The notes: a model not told the origin generated them from the letters alone. Counted from the stretch's first letter, positions 17,466-25,907 are shown. The stretch: 64,000 nucleotides of DNA from Novosphingobium panipatense (GCF_002149965.1 NZ_MSQB01000010.1:62001-126000), one strand, 5' to 3'. Program-made: numbers and translations.

Positions 17466-17700
17466 ACTTGGCACGCTGCTGTTCGGCGTCACCCGAGGCG
17501 ATCGCCTGTTCGACGCAGCAGGCCGCATGGGACTTCAGGATTTGCGTCTCGACCTTGGATAGCGCGGCTTTGACGGCATGCACCTGATGGAGAATGTCGA
17601 TGCAGTACCTTTGATCTTCGACCATCTGGCCGACACCTTTGACCTGGCCGGCGATCCGGTTGAGGGCCGCGCTTATGTCATTGATGTCGCCTGGATCCAC
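17425..17700 (-). CDS. csoR: CsoR-family Cu(I)-sensing repressor
   Basis: About 91 residues, all helical, starting at a GTG (VDPGDINDISAALNRIAGQV) preceded by an AGGGTAGGGG purine run. The metal triad of CsoR is intact: Cys33, His58 and Cys62 with the exact 25- and 4-residue spacing of the Cu(I) site, in QRYCIDIL and KSHAACCVEQA. FrmR and RcnR have different residues at the last position. It is divergent from an MFS gene and a matching dyad lies between them, so copper should induce that transporter. Confidence 0.87.
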   Translation of the reverse strand: MDPGDINDISAALNRIAGQVKGVGQMVEDQRYCIDILHQVHAVKAALSKVETQILKSHAACCVEQAIASGDAEQQRAKFNELVEIFAKAKL

Positions 17701-17704
17701 TGCA

Positions 17705-17727
17705 ATACCCCTACCCTGGACGGGTAT
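17705..17727. promoter_or_regulatory. Putative CsoR operator
   Basis: An inverted repeat ATACCC (17705-17710) and GGGTAT (17722-17727) with an 11-base centre that itself contains CTACCC. TACC...GGTA dyads with G/C tracts are typical CsoR/RcnR-family sites. It lies just upstream of the csoR GTG and 74 bases before the MFS ATG, so it could control both. Confidence 0.6.
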
Positions 17728-17800
17728 ATAACGCGTCGGCAGGCACTGAGCATGTGGAGCGGCCGCCGACCAACCGATTTCCGCCCGATGAGAGGTTCCC

Positions 17801-18985
17801 ATGAATAGCAAGCAGACGGCTGGGCGCAACATCGCTGTTCTGGCAGCGGCGCAAGCCCTTGGCGGCGCCAGTCCGCCGATTGTGATGTCACTTGGCGGAC
17901 TGGTGGGGCTGCAGCTTGCCTCCAATCCGGCCTGGGCGACGTTTCCAGTCAGCCTTTTCGGCCTCGGTCTTGCATTTGGCACGCTGCCGGCGGCAGCCAT
18001 GATGCGACGGTGGGGCAGACGAGCGGGCTATGTCCTGGGAGCCCTGAAGGGAATTCTTGGTGGCGCCGTGGCAGCCCTTGGCATTTTCTCCGGCTCCTTC
18101 AAAGTCTTCTGCCTGGGAACCTTCATCGCGGGGCTCTACAGCTCTTACGTACAGAGCTATCGGTTCGCGGCGGCCGATGCAGCGGAGGGCGAAATGAAGA
18201 CCCGCGCGATCTCGCGGGTGATGGTCGGCGGTCTCATCGGTGCGATCGTGGGCCCGCAGCTTGTGATCTGGACGCGTGACGCCCTGCCACCTCCCTTTGT
18301 GGGCAGCTTTCTCAGCCAGGCGATCTTGCCGATGATCGCTATCCCCGTCCTGCTCATGCTTCGAACACCGCGGGCCGAGCAGGCCGCGCAAGGGATCGAT
18401 ACCGGGCGACCCTTGCTCGAGATACTGAGAATGCCACGCTACATTCTTGCGGTCGCGACCGGCGTTGTATCCTATGGCGTTATGGCGTTTGTGATGACGG
18501 CCGCGCCCGTCGCGATGGTCAAGCAAGGCTACGGGGTCGATAACGCGGCGCTGGGAATCCAGTGGCATCTTCTTGCCATGTTCGGCCCGAGCTTCTTCAC
18601 CGGTCGCCTGATGGCCAGGTTCGGGAAGGAGCGGGTGACCGCGTTCGGCCTTGTGCTGCTCGCGGGTTCGGGTGCCGTTGCCTTGAGCGGCGCCGCATTG
18701 TCGAACTTTTGGGGATCGCTTGCGCTCCTTGGTGTCGGCTGGAACTTCAGCTTCATTGGAGCGACCGCGATGGTCACCGACTGTCACACCCCTGCAGAAC
18801 GAGGCAAGGCCCAGGGTGCGAATGACTTTCTCGTCTTCGGGGTGACAGCCATTGTGTCCTTCCTTGCAGGATCGGTGATGCACAGCGCAGGCTGGGTCGT
18901 GATCAATTGGGCCATCCTGCCCGCGCTGGCGCTCATGCTGGTGCCATTGGTCTGGCAGGCGTCACGAGCGAAAGTCGCCCCCTGA
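17801..18985 (+). CDS. MFS transporter, CsoR-linked
   Basis: 394 residues, 12 predicted membrane helices, with the loop-2 signature MMRRWGRRAGYVLG (GxxxDRxGRR-type variant) after helix 2. The substrate is not evident from sequence. Its promoter region is shared with a Cu(I)-type csoR gene and contains the CsoR dyad, so copper-linked transport (export, or import of a metal complex) is the simplest hypothesis. A Met-rich membrane segment (VMAFVMTAAPVAMV) is compatible but not decisive. Confidence 0.8.
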   Translation: MNSKQTAGRNIAVLAAAQALGGASPPIVMSLGGLVGLQLASNPAWATFPVSLFGLGLAFGTLPAAAMMRRWGRRAGYVLGALKGILGGAVAALGIFSGSFKVFCLGTFIAGLYSSYVQSYRFAAADAAEGEMKTRAISRVMVGGLIGAIVGPQLVIWTRDALPPPFVGSFLSQAILPMIAIPVLLMLRTPRAEQAAQGIDTGRPLLEILRMPRYILAVATGVVSYGVMAFVMTAAPVAMVKQGYGVDNAALGIQWHLLAMFGPSFFTGRLMARFGKERVTAFGLVLLAGSGAVALSGAALSNFWGSLALLGVGWNFSFIGATAMVTDCHTPAERGKAQGANDFLVFGVTAIVSFLAGSVMHSAGWVVINWAILPALALMLVPLVWQASRAKVAP

Positions 18986-19019
18986 CCTTGTCGTCCTTGG
19001 AGAGGAGCCTCATCTCGTG

Positions 19020-19041
19020 CATATGAACATGTCCACATATG
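19020..19041. promoter_or_regulatory. SmtB/CzrA-type operator
   Basis: Two CATATG arms (19020-19025 and 19036-19041) flank a 10-base centre containing ACATGT, giving the A/T-rich imperfect dyad typical of SmtB/CzrA sites (ATATGAA...TTCATAT). It lies 31 bases before the ATG of the adjacent sensor gene, pointing to autoregulation. Confidence 0.6.
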
Positions 19042-19072
19042 TCGAATGCATGCTGCCAAGAGTGAGATCGAA

Positions 19073-19423
19073 ATGTCTGACGTCCATGAACATACAGGCC
19101 CGGACGTGGGGGATGCGCATCTCCGCCTATCGAGCCATGAGATGACTATTCTGGCCGAGACCTTTCGTTTGCTCGGCGATCCGACCCGTCTGCGGATATT
19201 GCTGTTTTGCCTGAATGTGCCCAAGGCGGTTGGCGACATTGCAGAAAGCCTCGGTCTTTCCCAGACGCTCGTAAGCCACCATCTGCGGCTACTGCGTGGT
19301 GCCCGACTGGTGCGGGGCGAGCGACAGTCTCGCCAGGTTTTCTATCAGGTAGCCGATGCGCATGTCAGTGACATGCTGATCGATATGGCATCCCATATCG
19401 GTGAGGATCACAGCGAGGACTGA
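19073..19423 (+). CDS. ArsR/SmtB-family zinc-type metal sensor
   Basis: 116 residues from the ATG at 19073 (MSDVHEHTG). Winged helix LSQTLVSHHLRLLRGARLV. The alpha-5 metal site is complete and SmtB-like: Asp95, His97, His108 and Glu111 (D-x-H-x10-H-x2-E) in DAHVSD and ASHIGED. This site responds to Zn(II), Co(II) or Ni(II). The only gene obviously downstream of its operator is itself; the next gene is convergent. The ATG at 19046 is less likely because it overlaps the region after the operator. Confidence 0.87.
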   Translation: MSDVHEHTGPDVGDAHLRLSSHEMTILAETFRLLGDPTRLRILLFCLNVPKAVGDIAESLGLSQTLVSHHLRLLRGARLVRGERQSRQVFYQVADAHVSDMLIDMASHIGEDHSED

Positions 19424-19438
19424 ATCGGCCGTTTGGAT

Positions 19439-19488
19439 GGCCCAGACGCGCGTCAACTCGAGCTTTCTAGCTGGCGCGCGTCTGGGCC
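19439..19488. terminator. Long inverted repeat between convergent genes
   Basis: Perfect 14-base arms GGCCCAGACGCGCG (19439-19452) and CGCGCGTCTGGGCC (19475-19488) around a 22-base spacer. It lies between the 3' ends of the SmtB-type gene and copB, so a bidirectional terminator is likely, though no T-run follows. Confidence 0.5.
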
Positions 19489-19584
19489 GCACTTGAAGCC
19501 TTCCCGAACACAGTCCTGAAAGTCCGGGGCAGCCTCAAGAGCATCGCGGCGAGGATCGTTGAAAATCCGCGCGTGCGATCTCTG

Positions 19585-20796
19585 TCAGAACCAGACCCGA
19601 ACACCGGCGACGAGATTGAAACCTCCGGTGTCCTCGCCGGCAGCGCGAGCAATTCTGGCCGTCTCGCCGAATTTTCGTTCCCACGCCACACCCACATAGG
19701 GCGCAAACTCGCGGACAATCTCGTATCGAACCCGCAGCCCGAGCTCGGCATTGACCAGACCCGACCCGATCCCTTCCGCGCGCATATCCTGCGCGGAAAG
19801 GTTCACCTCGGCGCGTGGCTGCGCGACCAGGCGCTGCGTGATACGCTGATCATAATAGCCCTCGATCCTGCCCAGGAGATCGCCTTTGTCCGAGACGAAG
19901 GCCGCGCCCTCGATCTCAAACCAGTAGGGGGCCAAGCCTTCAAAGCCGATGACGGCGTATGTGCGCGAAGGCTCTGGTCGGATGTCCTGCCGTACGCCTG
20001 CTTGCAGATTGAAGTAGGGGCCAATCGCGCGGCTGTAGAGAGCCTGGACCTCGGCGCCCTCCAGACCGCCACCGAAATCACCTTCGCCTTCAGATTTGAC
20101 CGTCAGCCGGTTGATGTCCCCGCCGAACCAGGCCTCTCCATCCCAATGATAGCCTTCCTTGCCATCGCGGATCTGGATCTCGGCGAGATTGAGCATGACC
20201 TGTGAATAGGACATCCCGCCATGCTCTTTCATCATGGCGTTCCGAACAGGCTTCATCGCATCGCGACCCCAGACCCGATCTGCATAATCTGCGTCGGGCG
20301 CTGCTGGCGCCGGTGCATTGCCGGCTGGAAGCGCAGTCCCCGACTGCTCCACCGATGGCATAACGGGAGCGGCCGCCTTCGGGGTGCAATGACCCATTGC
20401 CGCATGTTCGGGCGGGCAGGAGGGGTCTGAAGATGTCGCTGACGGGGGTGGTCCAGCTGACGAATCTTCGTCACCTTCCTGCGTGTCGGGCGCCGGTGTA
20501 CAATGGCCCATCGCCGCATGCTCCGGGGCGCAGACAGGCTGCTTGCGGACTTTGACCTCGGGCGCCGAAGCAGGGACAAGCGGGTCCTTTTTCGCTTCGG
20601 CCGGGGCGGGTTTGCAGTGCCCCATGGCGGCATGTTCCGGAGAACATGCCGTCGCCCCCGTCTTGCTTGTCGCGTCCGGTCTATCTGCGGCCGACGCGGG
20701 CGCGCTTTGATGCTGAGAATGATCCATGGACTGAGCGCCCGCCGGGCTGGCGAGCGCCAGGACCGACGCCGCACTCAGGAATGCCAGGGTTTTCAT
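19585..20796 (-). CDS. copB: Copper resistance outer membrane protein CopB with three Cys-His-Met repeats
   Basis: 403 residues from ATG 20796 (MKTLAFLSAASVLALAS, signal peptide). Residues 25-155 form a linker rich in Met, His and Pro with three copies of the motif PEHAAMGHC preceded by Cys-x. From about residue 170 the CopB/PcoB beta-barrel begins (HGGMSYSQVMLNLAEI; ends FNLVAGVRVWF with the terminal Phe of outer membrane barrels). It sequesters or exports copper at the outer membrane. It overlaps the small copper protein gene by four bases and is the third gene after copA. Confidence 0.9.
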   Translation of the reverse strand: MKTLAFLSAASVLALASPAGAQSMDHSQHQSAPASAADRPDATSKTGATACSPEHAAMGHCKPAPAEAKKDPLVPASAPEVKVRKQPVCAPEHAAMGHCTPAPDTQEGDEDSSAGPPPSATSSDPSCPPEHAAMGHCTPKAAAPVMPSVEQSGTALPAGNAPAPAAPDADYADRVWGRDAMKPVRNAMMKEHGGMSYSQVMLNLAEIQIRDGKEGYHWDGEAWFGGDINRLTVKSEGEGDFGGGLEGAEVQALYSRAIGPYFNLQAGVRQDIRPEPSRTYAVIGFEGLAPYWFEIEGAAFVSDKGDLLGRIEGYYDQRITQRLVAQPRAEVNLSAQDMRAEGIGSGLVNAELGLRVRYEIVREFAPYVGVAWERKFGETARIARAAGEDTGGFNLVAGVRVWF

Positions 20797-21104
20797 GCTC
20801 GCAACTCGTTCATATGGCTGAGCCAGGCACTTGGCTTGCCTTTGGCGGCACCGGCAGGCTTGGGTGTGCAATGACCCATGGCGGCATGCTCGGGCGGGCA
20901 GGATGGATCGCTCTTCGCAGGCGCCTGGCGCGAAGGCGCAGGCGCTTTGCGTGGCTTCGCCGTGGGCTTGGCCGAGGGCCGGGACGGCGCTTTCCTGGCA
21001 TCTGCCCGGGTGTTGCCATGCTGACTGTGGTCCATTGTTTGGGCAGCCAGCGGCGCGCTCAAAGCCAGGATCGAGGTTGCGAACAGAGAGATGAGGATTT
21101 TCAT
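20793..21104 (-). CDS. Small periplasmic copper-binding protein with PEHAAMGHC motif
   Basis: 103 residues: signal peptide (MKILISLFATSILALSAPLAAQ), then DHSQHG, a Lys/Pro/Ala-rich low-complexity stretch, and one CPPEHAAMGHCTPK motif. Flanked and overlapped by copA and copB, with the same motif as both. Probably shuttles or buffers copper between the oxidase and the barrel. No named family recognised. Confidence 0.75.
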   Translation of the reverse strand: MKILISLFATSILALSAPLAAQTMDHSQHGNTRADARKAPSRPSAKPTAKPRKAPAPSRQAPAKSDPSCPPEHAAMGHCTPKPAGAAKGKPSAWLSHMNELRA

Positions 21105-22933
21105 GCGGCCGTTCCTTCGCGGGGGCGCACGGAGACGATCTGCATCATCCCTGCGTGCATGTGATAAAGCATGTGGCAATGAAACGCCCAGTCGCCCACG
21201 GCGTCAGTCGTCACGTCGAACGTCACGGTGCCGCCGGGTTGCACCTGGACGGTATGTTTGCGCGGGGCGTAGGCGCCGTGGCCGGTGACCAGCTCAAAGA
21301 AATGTCCATGCAGATGGATGGGGTGCCCCATCATTGTATCGTTGACCAACGTGATGCGGACCCGCTCGTCCTTGAGAAACGGGATGGGCTTTTTCACTTC
21401 GCTCAGTTTGACGCCGTCGAACGCCCACATGTAACGTTCCATATTGCCGGTCAGATGGATCCGCATCGATCGGTCCGGCGCTCTTACGTCGGGGTTGCGC
21501 TCGACCGCCATGAGATCGCGGTAAACCAGCACCTTGTGGCCGACATCCTTGAGCCCTTGGCCTGGTTCGCCCGTTCGGTCGATCGGCATCGGCGATATCG
21601 TCTGAACCGTCGGTGTGTCCTTGACCTCGGGTGCCATCGACATGTCGCGCATCGAATGCTTCATGCCGCCGGTGCCGTGGCTCATCGTCGGTTGGTCCAT
21701 TGCCGCCGCGTCGCCGGCGGGCTTGCAATGTCCCATCGCCGCATGTTCCGGCGGGCAAGCAGCATCTTTGCCGCTCGAGGGCATGGCCGAATGATCCATG
21801 CTGGACATACCCGCCATATCGCCCATCCCCATGTCTTTCATGTCGGCTAAGGGACGCTTGCGCAGCGGCGGAACAATTGCGGCCATGCCCTCGCGCGGAG
21901 CAAGGGTGGCGCGCGCCATCCCCGAGCGATCGACACTCTCGCCAACGATCGTATAGGCACGGTCGTCTGCCGGCTCGACGATCACGTCATAGGTCTCGGC
22001 AACCGCTACCTGAATTTCGTCGACGCTCACCGGACGAACCGGGAGACCATCTGCCTGCACCACCGTCAGCTTCAAACCGGGAATCCGGAAGTTGAACGTC
22101 GTCATCGCCGAGGCGTTGATAATGCGCAGGCGTATGCGCTCGCCCGGATGAAACAGCCCCGTCCAGTTGTCCCGAGGGCCATGGCCGTTCACGAGATAGG
22201 TGTAGGTGCTGCCCGTTACGTCTGAAACATCGGTCGGGTCCATGCGCATCGCGCCCCAGGCAAGCCGATCCTTGCCGCTCTGGTCACGGCCAGCGAGCTG
22301 GCCAGCCAGCGTCTGCTTCTGGAAATTGAAGTAGCCTCCTTGCTGCTTGAGCTTGCGGAAGATCGTATGCGGGTGAAGCGGGCTGTGGTCGGACAGGACC
22401 AGAACATGCTCGCGGTCGGACTTGATCGGGTCCTCGCCGGCGGGGTCGATCACGATCGGGCCATAATGGCCCAGCTGTTCCTGCAGACCCGAATGGCTGT
22501 GATACCAATAGGTCCCCGACTGAACGATCGGGAATTCGTAGGTGAAGGTCGACCTGGGCTTGATCCCGGGGAAACTCACGCCTGGAACGCCGTCCATCTG
22601 GAAGGGGAGGATCAGCCCGTGCCAGTGGATCGAGCTGTCCTCGTCCAGTGCATTTTCAACATGGAGGCGGACCTTCTGTCCTTCCCGCAGCCGAACAAGC
22701 GGCGCGGGCACTGTGCCGTTGATGCCGATCGCATGGCTCATCCGGCCATCGATCGTCATCATCTGCGCAGCGATCTTCAGATGGATTTCATCGCCGGACA
22801 CTGTCGGGAGTGGCCGCACGATACCGGCGGACACGGGTTGGGCCCAGGCAGGAAACCAGCTGGCGAGCGCAGCCGTTCCTCCCAAAGCCGCGCTTCCCCG
22901 AAGGAGGGCACGGCGGTCGATCAAATCAGTCAT
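21101..22933 (-). CDS. copA: Multicopper oxidase CopA (periplasmic, Tat-exported)
   Basis: 610 residues from ATG 22933. Tat signal DRRALLRGSAALGGTAALAS. Three cupredoxin domains carry all four copper-site clusters: IHWHGLILP, YWYHSHSG, HPIHLHGHFF and FHCHMLYHMHAGMM. A Met/His-rich insert near residues 365-440 contains MGMGDMAGMSSMDH and one CPPEHAAMGHCKP motif. It oxidises Cu(I) in the periplasm. A CueR box lies 48 bases upstream, so transcription should be copper-induced. The long frame reaching 23215 is only upstream sequence. Confidence 0.93.
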   Translation of the reverse strand: MTDLIDRRALLRGSAALGGTAALASWFPAWAQPVSAGIVRPLPTVSGDEIHLKIAAQMMTIDGRMSHAIGINGTVPAPLVRLREGQKVRLHVENALDEDSSIHWHGLILPFQMDGVPGVSFPGIKPRSTFTYEFPIVQSGTYWYHSHSGLQEQLGHYGPIVIDPAGEDPIKSDREHVLVLSDHSPLHPHTIFRKLKQQGGYFNFQKQTLAGQLAGRDQSGKDRLAWGAMRMDPTDVSDVTGSTYTYLVNGHGPRDNWTGLFHPGERIRLRIINASAMTTFNFRIPGLKLTVVQADGLPVRPVSVDEIQVAVAETYDVIVEPADDRAYTIVGESVDRSGMARATLAPREGMAAIVPPLRKRPLADMKDMGMGDMAGMSSMDHSAMPSSGKDAACPPEHAAMGHCKPAGDAAAMDQPTMSHGTGGMKHSMRDMSMAPEVKDTPTVQTISPMPIDRTGEPGQGLKDVGHKVLVYRDLMAVERNPDVRAPDRSMRIHLTGNMERYMWAFDGVKLSEVKKPIPFLKDERVRITLVNDTMMGHPIHLHGHFFELVTGHGAYAPRKHTVQVQPGGTVTFDVTTDAVGDWAFHCHMLYHMHAGMMQIVSVRPREGTAA

Positions 22934-22980
22934 GTCGCCTCTCAAGTCCCTCAGAGGGGATAAAACGACATACCTTGTCC

Positions 22981-23004
22981 ACCTTCCCATCATGGTAAGG
23001 TCAA
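22981..23004 (-). promoter_or_regulatory. CueR-type promoter box of the copA-copB operon
   Basis: On the minus strand a TTGACC -35 element (23004-22999) runs directly into a dyad, ACCTT...AAGGT, spanning 23001-22981. This layout, with the activator dyad inside a 19-base spacer, is that of CueR promoters. Same arrangement as at 26164 and 26215. Confidence 0.7.
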
Positions 23005-23121
23005 GCTCTTTCTCGCGAACGCAATCTGGCAATGTGTTCGATCGCCATGAAGCAGCGAACCCGTTCTGATCACGCCGCTTCCGAGACACCAAAAAGGTGC
23101 GCTTGCGTCGCGAGCGATTTA

Positions 23122-23148
23122 TTACGATAAGTAAGTTACGAATCGTAA
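23122..23148. promoter_or_regulatory. Tandem palindromic TetR operator
   Basis: Two palindromes spaced 14 bases apart: TTACGATAAGTAA (23122-23134) and the perfect TTACGAATCGTAA (23136-23148). They lie 16-42 bases before the GTG of the TetR gene and resemble a double operator for autorepression. Confidence 0.6.
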
Positions 23149-23163
23149 TATGAGTTTGTTCCG

Positions 23164-23721
23164 GTGGTGAAGTTGTCCGCGGCGGATCGCCGCAATGCCC
23201 TACTCGACGCTGCATGGTCGTATGTTGCCGAGCACGGCGTGCATGCTCTGACGCTGGCCGAGGCGGCCGAGCGGGGAGGGGTCTCCAAGCCGATTGCCTA
23301 TAACCATTTCCAGAGCCGGGCAGGGCTGCTCTGCGCGCTCTATGATCGCTACTATACCGGCCATATCGAGGAGCTGACCAAGGCCCTCGAGCGCGCAGCT
23401 ACGGTCGAGGAGGCGGCTAAAGTCATCGCCCAGGCCTATGTCGATTGCGTCGAGCAGTCAGGGCCTGTGGCAGCGGCGCTGGCTGGCGCTCTGAGTGGCG
23501 GCGCCGAAATGGAAACCATGCGCCGGGACTGCGATGATCGCTATGTCGGCCTTTGCGTTGCGACGCTCGAGTCTCGCGCTGCACGTCCCATCCATTTTGC
23601 CTCGGTCGTAGCCTTTGTCGGCGCCGCCGCATCGCTCTCGAACGAGGTGCAGCGCGGCCGCATTTCGAAGAAGGAAGCGGTCGATCATCTTGCCGGTCTA
23701 CTCGCCTCGGCGGTGACCTGA
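23164..23721 (+). CDS. TetR-family repressor
   Basis: 185 residues, GTG start at 23164. Helix-turn-helix TLAEAAERGGVSKPIAYNHF in residues 35-55; the C-terminal helical domain has no recognised ligand signature. Divergent from copA, followed after 31 bases by a DUF1349 gene and an SDR gene, which it may regulate together with itself through the palindromes at 23122-23148. Confidence 0.85.
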   Translation: MVKLSAADRRNALLDAAWSYVAEHGVHALTLAEAAERGGVSKPIAYNHFQSRAGLLCALYDRYYTGHIEELTKALERAATVEEAAKVIAQAYVDCVEQSGPVAAALAGALSGGAEMETMRRDCDDRYVGLCVATLESRAARPIHFASVVAFVGAAASLSNEVQRGRISKKEAVDHLAGLLASAVT

Positions 23722-23752
23722 CGACGTTCAAGACAGAAAAGAGGATCTGACG

Positions 23753-24436
23753 ATGAAAGTGCAACTCCCTTTGATGGTGATCGCAATGGGTCTGGCGCTG
23801 CCGGCGAATGCTCAGCAAATGGGCGATGAAAAAGTGAACCTGGCCCTGCCGGGAATCAGCTTCACCCGATCGCTTAATCAGGCGGCAAGATCCGCGAAGG
23901 TTGAAGGAGGAATGATCTCGCTGGCGAGCGAGGGCGGGCGTGACAATTTCCGCGATCCCGACGGCAAGCTGTCGAACAACACTGCGCCGGTTCTCCTGGC
24001 AGAAGTCGATAATGCCAAGTCCTGGACGTTGTCAGGTTTGGTGACCCCGTCGTTCAACGCTACCTACGACGCCGGCACCTTCTACATATGGGTCGATGAT
24101 GCCCACTGGCTCAAAATGGCGATGGAGCGTGATGAGCGGGGACGGGTTCGCATCGTCAGCGTCCGCACGAACGACACCTCCGATGACAACAATCATGATG
24201 TTGTGACAGCGCCGAATGTCTGGATGAAAATCTCTTCGGATACGAAAACGGTCGGGTTCTACTATTCGACGGACCAGAAGAGCTGGCAGCTGATCCGCTT
24301 GTTCAAAAATGACTATCCTCAGAAGCTGTGGGTGGGCGTGAGCGCGCAATCGCCGCAGGGCAAGGGATCTGTGACCCAGTTCCGGGACCTGACCCTGACC
24401 AAGACCAGCATTTCGGATTTTCGCCTCGGCCTCTGA
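23753..24436 (+). CDS. DUF1349-domain secreted protein
   Basis: 227 residues with signal peptide LPLMVIAMGLALPANAQ. The beta-sandwich (concanavalin-like) fold is indicated by YDAGTFYIWVDDAHWLKMA, a Gly-x-Phe-Tyr-Tyr-Ser-x-Asp strand (GFYYSTDQKSWQLIR) and VGVSAQSPQGKGS, typical of DUF1349. Usually carbohydrate-related binding modules, but the function here is unknown. Second gene of the TetR group. Confidence 0.75.
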   Translation: MKVQLPLMVIAMGLALPANAQQMGDEKVNLALPGISFTRSLNQAARSAKVEGGMISLASEGGRDNFRDPDGKLSNNTAPVLLAEVDNAKSWTLSGLVTPSFNATYDAGTFYIWVDDAHWLKMAMERDERGRVRIVSVRTNDTSDDNNHDVVTAPNVWMKISSDTKTVGFYYSTDQKSWQLIRLFKNDYPQKLWVGVSAQSPQGKGSVTQFRDLTLTKTSISDFRLGL

Positions 24437-24469
24437 CGGCGCAAAATCGACCCGGGAAAGACAACGACA

Positions 24470-25075
24470 ATGAAGATTCTCATCGTTGGGGCTAACGGCC
24501 TCATGGGACAGGCTGCGCTCAAAGGCCTCGCCCACCACGACGTCGTGACCGCCAGCCGCTCTGGCTCGACATGCGATCACCAAGTGGACATTACCAACAC
24601 GGCATCTATCCGAGCGCTGTTTGAAAAGGTCGGACAAGTCGATGCCGTGATCTGCGCCGTTGGCCACTGCGAGTACGCGCCCTTCGTGACCATGACCGAT
24701 GATCAATGGCGCGTAACCATCGAAAGCAAGCTGCTCGGGCAGATCAACCTGGTGCGTGTAGGCTGTGACTATGTCGCTGACTGCGGCTCGTTTACCCTCA
24801 TTTCCGGGATCTTGAATATCAAGCCCGTTCCCGAGGCGATCGCGGATGCGACGACCAGCGGCGCGATCGACACATTCGTGCGCTGCGTCGCGCACGAAAT
24901 GCCGCGCGGCATACGGATCAACGTGGTCAATCCGACCGTCCTCGAGGAGGCGTGGGACGTCTATGGTGCCATGATGCCGGGCTTCGAGCCGGTTCCGGGC
25001 GCGCTCGTGGGGAAGGCATTTCAACGGTCGGTCGAAGGGTTCATATCCGGTGAGGTTCTGATCGTGGACGCCTGA
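24470..25075 (+). CDS. Short-chain dehydrogenase/reductase
   Basis: 201 residues, compact SDR fold. Nucleotide motif IVGANGLMGQAAL replaces the usual TGxxxGxG. The family Tyr-x3-Lys is not evident: after FTLISGIL the expected Tyr position reads DATTSGAID, so catalysis may be altered. Third gene after TetR and DUF1349. Substrate unknown. Confidence 0.8.
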   Translation: MKILIVGANGLMGQAALKGLAHHDVVTASRSGSTCDHQVDITNTASIRALFEKVGQVDAVICAVGHCEYAPFVTMTDDQWRVTIESKLLGQINLVRVGCDYVADCGSFTLISGILNIKPVPEAIADATTSGAIDTFVRCVAHEMPRGIRINVVNPTVLEEAWDVYGAMMPGFEPVPGALVGKAFQRSVEGFISGEVLIVDA

Positions 25076-25175
25076 TGTCGCTGGCAGCTCCCGCGTTCGC
25101 GGGGCTTTCGAATACCCAGCTATGATCGCAGCCCAGTGGCCTTCGACAAGGCAGGCCTTGGCCCCCGACCGGGCA

Positions 25176-25406
25176 TCAACCGCGACCGGTCATAAAGTAA
25201 ACAAACAGCGATCCGGCGCCGACGAGCATCAAGAGCCATGCCACAAGCCTGCCGATCCGTTCGAGCGTCCGGATCAGGAGGGCATGGCCGTAGGAGTTGA
25301 ATTCCTGCACGCCTGCGACATTGCGCCGATTGAACGCTCGTTGATTGGTCCAAAGGATGATGCCGACGCCCAAGGCCAGCATGATGGCTCCTACGGTCAC
25401 ATTCAT
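25176..25406 (-). CDS. Small membrane protein, uncharacterised
   Basis: 76 residues with two membrane helices (VTVGAIMLALGVGIILW and LVAWLLMLVGAGSLFVYF). No family recognised. It is transcribed in the same direction as copZ-DUF305 but lies beyond the hairpin at 25502-25534. Confidence 0.55.
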   Translation of the reverse strand: MNVTVGAIMLALGVGIILWTNQRAFNRRNVAGVQEFNSYGHALLIRTLERIGRLVAWLLMLVGAGSLFVYFMTGRG

Positions 25407-25501
25407 CAGACGTCCTTTCAGCAGTGTGTTCGTTGCAACTCATCAACTGTGGCGGATGCAAATGCGCCTCGGCTCCATTGTTGGATACCGAGGCGCACCC
25501 A

Positions 25502-25534
25502 TGGCTGGGTGTTGCGTTGATCAACACCCAGCCA
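25502..25534. terminator. Perfect hairpin downstream of the copZ-DUF305 genes
   Basis: 13-base perfect arms TGGCTGGGTGTTG (25502-25514) and CAACACCCAGCCA (25522-25534) with a 7-base loop. It lies about 70 bases after the DUF305 stop on the leftward transcript. No T-run on either side, so it is a terminator-like or processing element. Confidence 0.5.
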
Positions 25535-25604
25535 CCTGGCCGACCCAAGGGCTCAGGGGGACTGGGGGGCAGCCCAGAGGAGGCCGGCCATAGGGATGCG
25601 CGGC

Positions 25605-25907
25605 TTACTGGCTACGGTCAGCGAGCCACTTCTTCATGAGCGCGATTTCTTTCTCCTGCGCATCGATGATGGCCTGCGCCAATTTGCTCACTTCGGGATC
25701 GGAGCCGTGATCGAGAACGACGCGGGCCATGTCGATCGCGCCTTGATGGTGCGGGATCATGCCGCGCAGGAAATCGAGGTCAGCGTCCCCGCTGAACTCA
25801 ATCGCCATGTCCGCATGCATGCGGTTATTTGCGACCTGATAATCGCGAATGACAGGGTTATCCGACAGGCCTTCGGCCTGATGCTCGCTATGTCCTTCGT
25901 GCTTCAC
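25605..25907 (-). CDS. DUF305 copper-linked protein, cytoplasmic form
   Basis: 100 residues from a GTG at 25907 in a GTGA overlap with copZ. Key motif [12 protein letters not shown] with further His/Met ([10 protein letters not shown]), the ferritin-like DUF305 pattern. Most DUF305 proteins are exported; this one has no signal peptide, only a His-rich start ([10 protein letters not shown]). It probably binds copper delivered by CopZ. Confidence 0.85.
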   Translation of the reverse strand: MKHEGHSEHQAEGLSDNPVIRDYQVANNRMHADMAIEFSGDADLDFLRGMIPHHQGAIDMARVVLDHGSDPEVSKLAQAIIDAQEKEIALMKKWLADRSQ

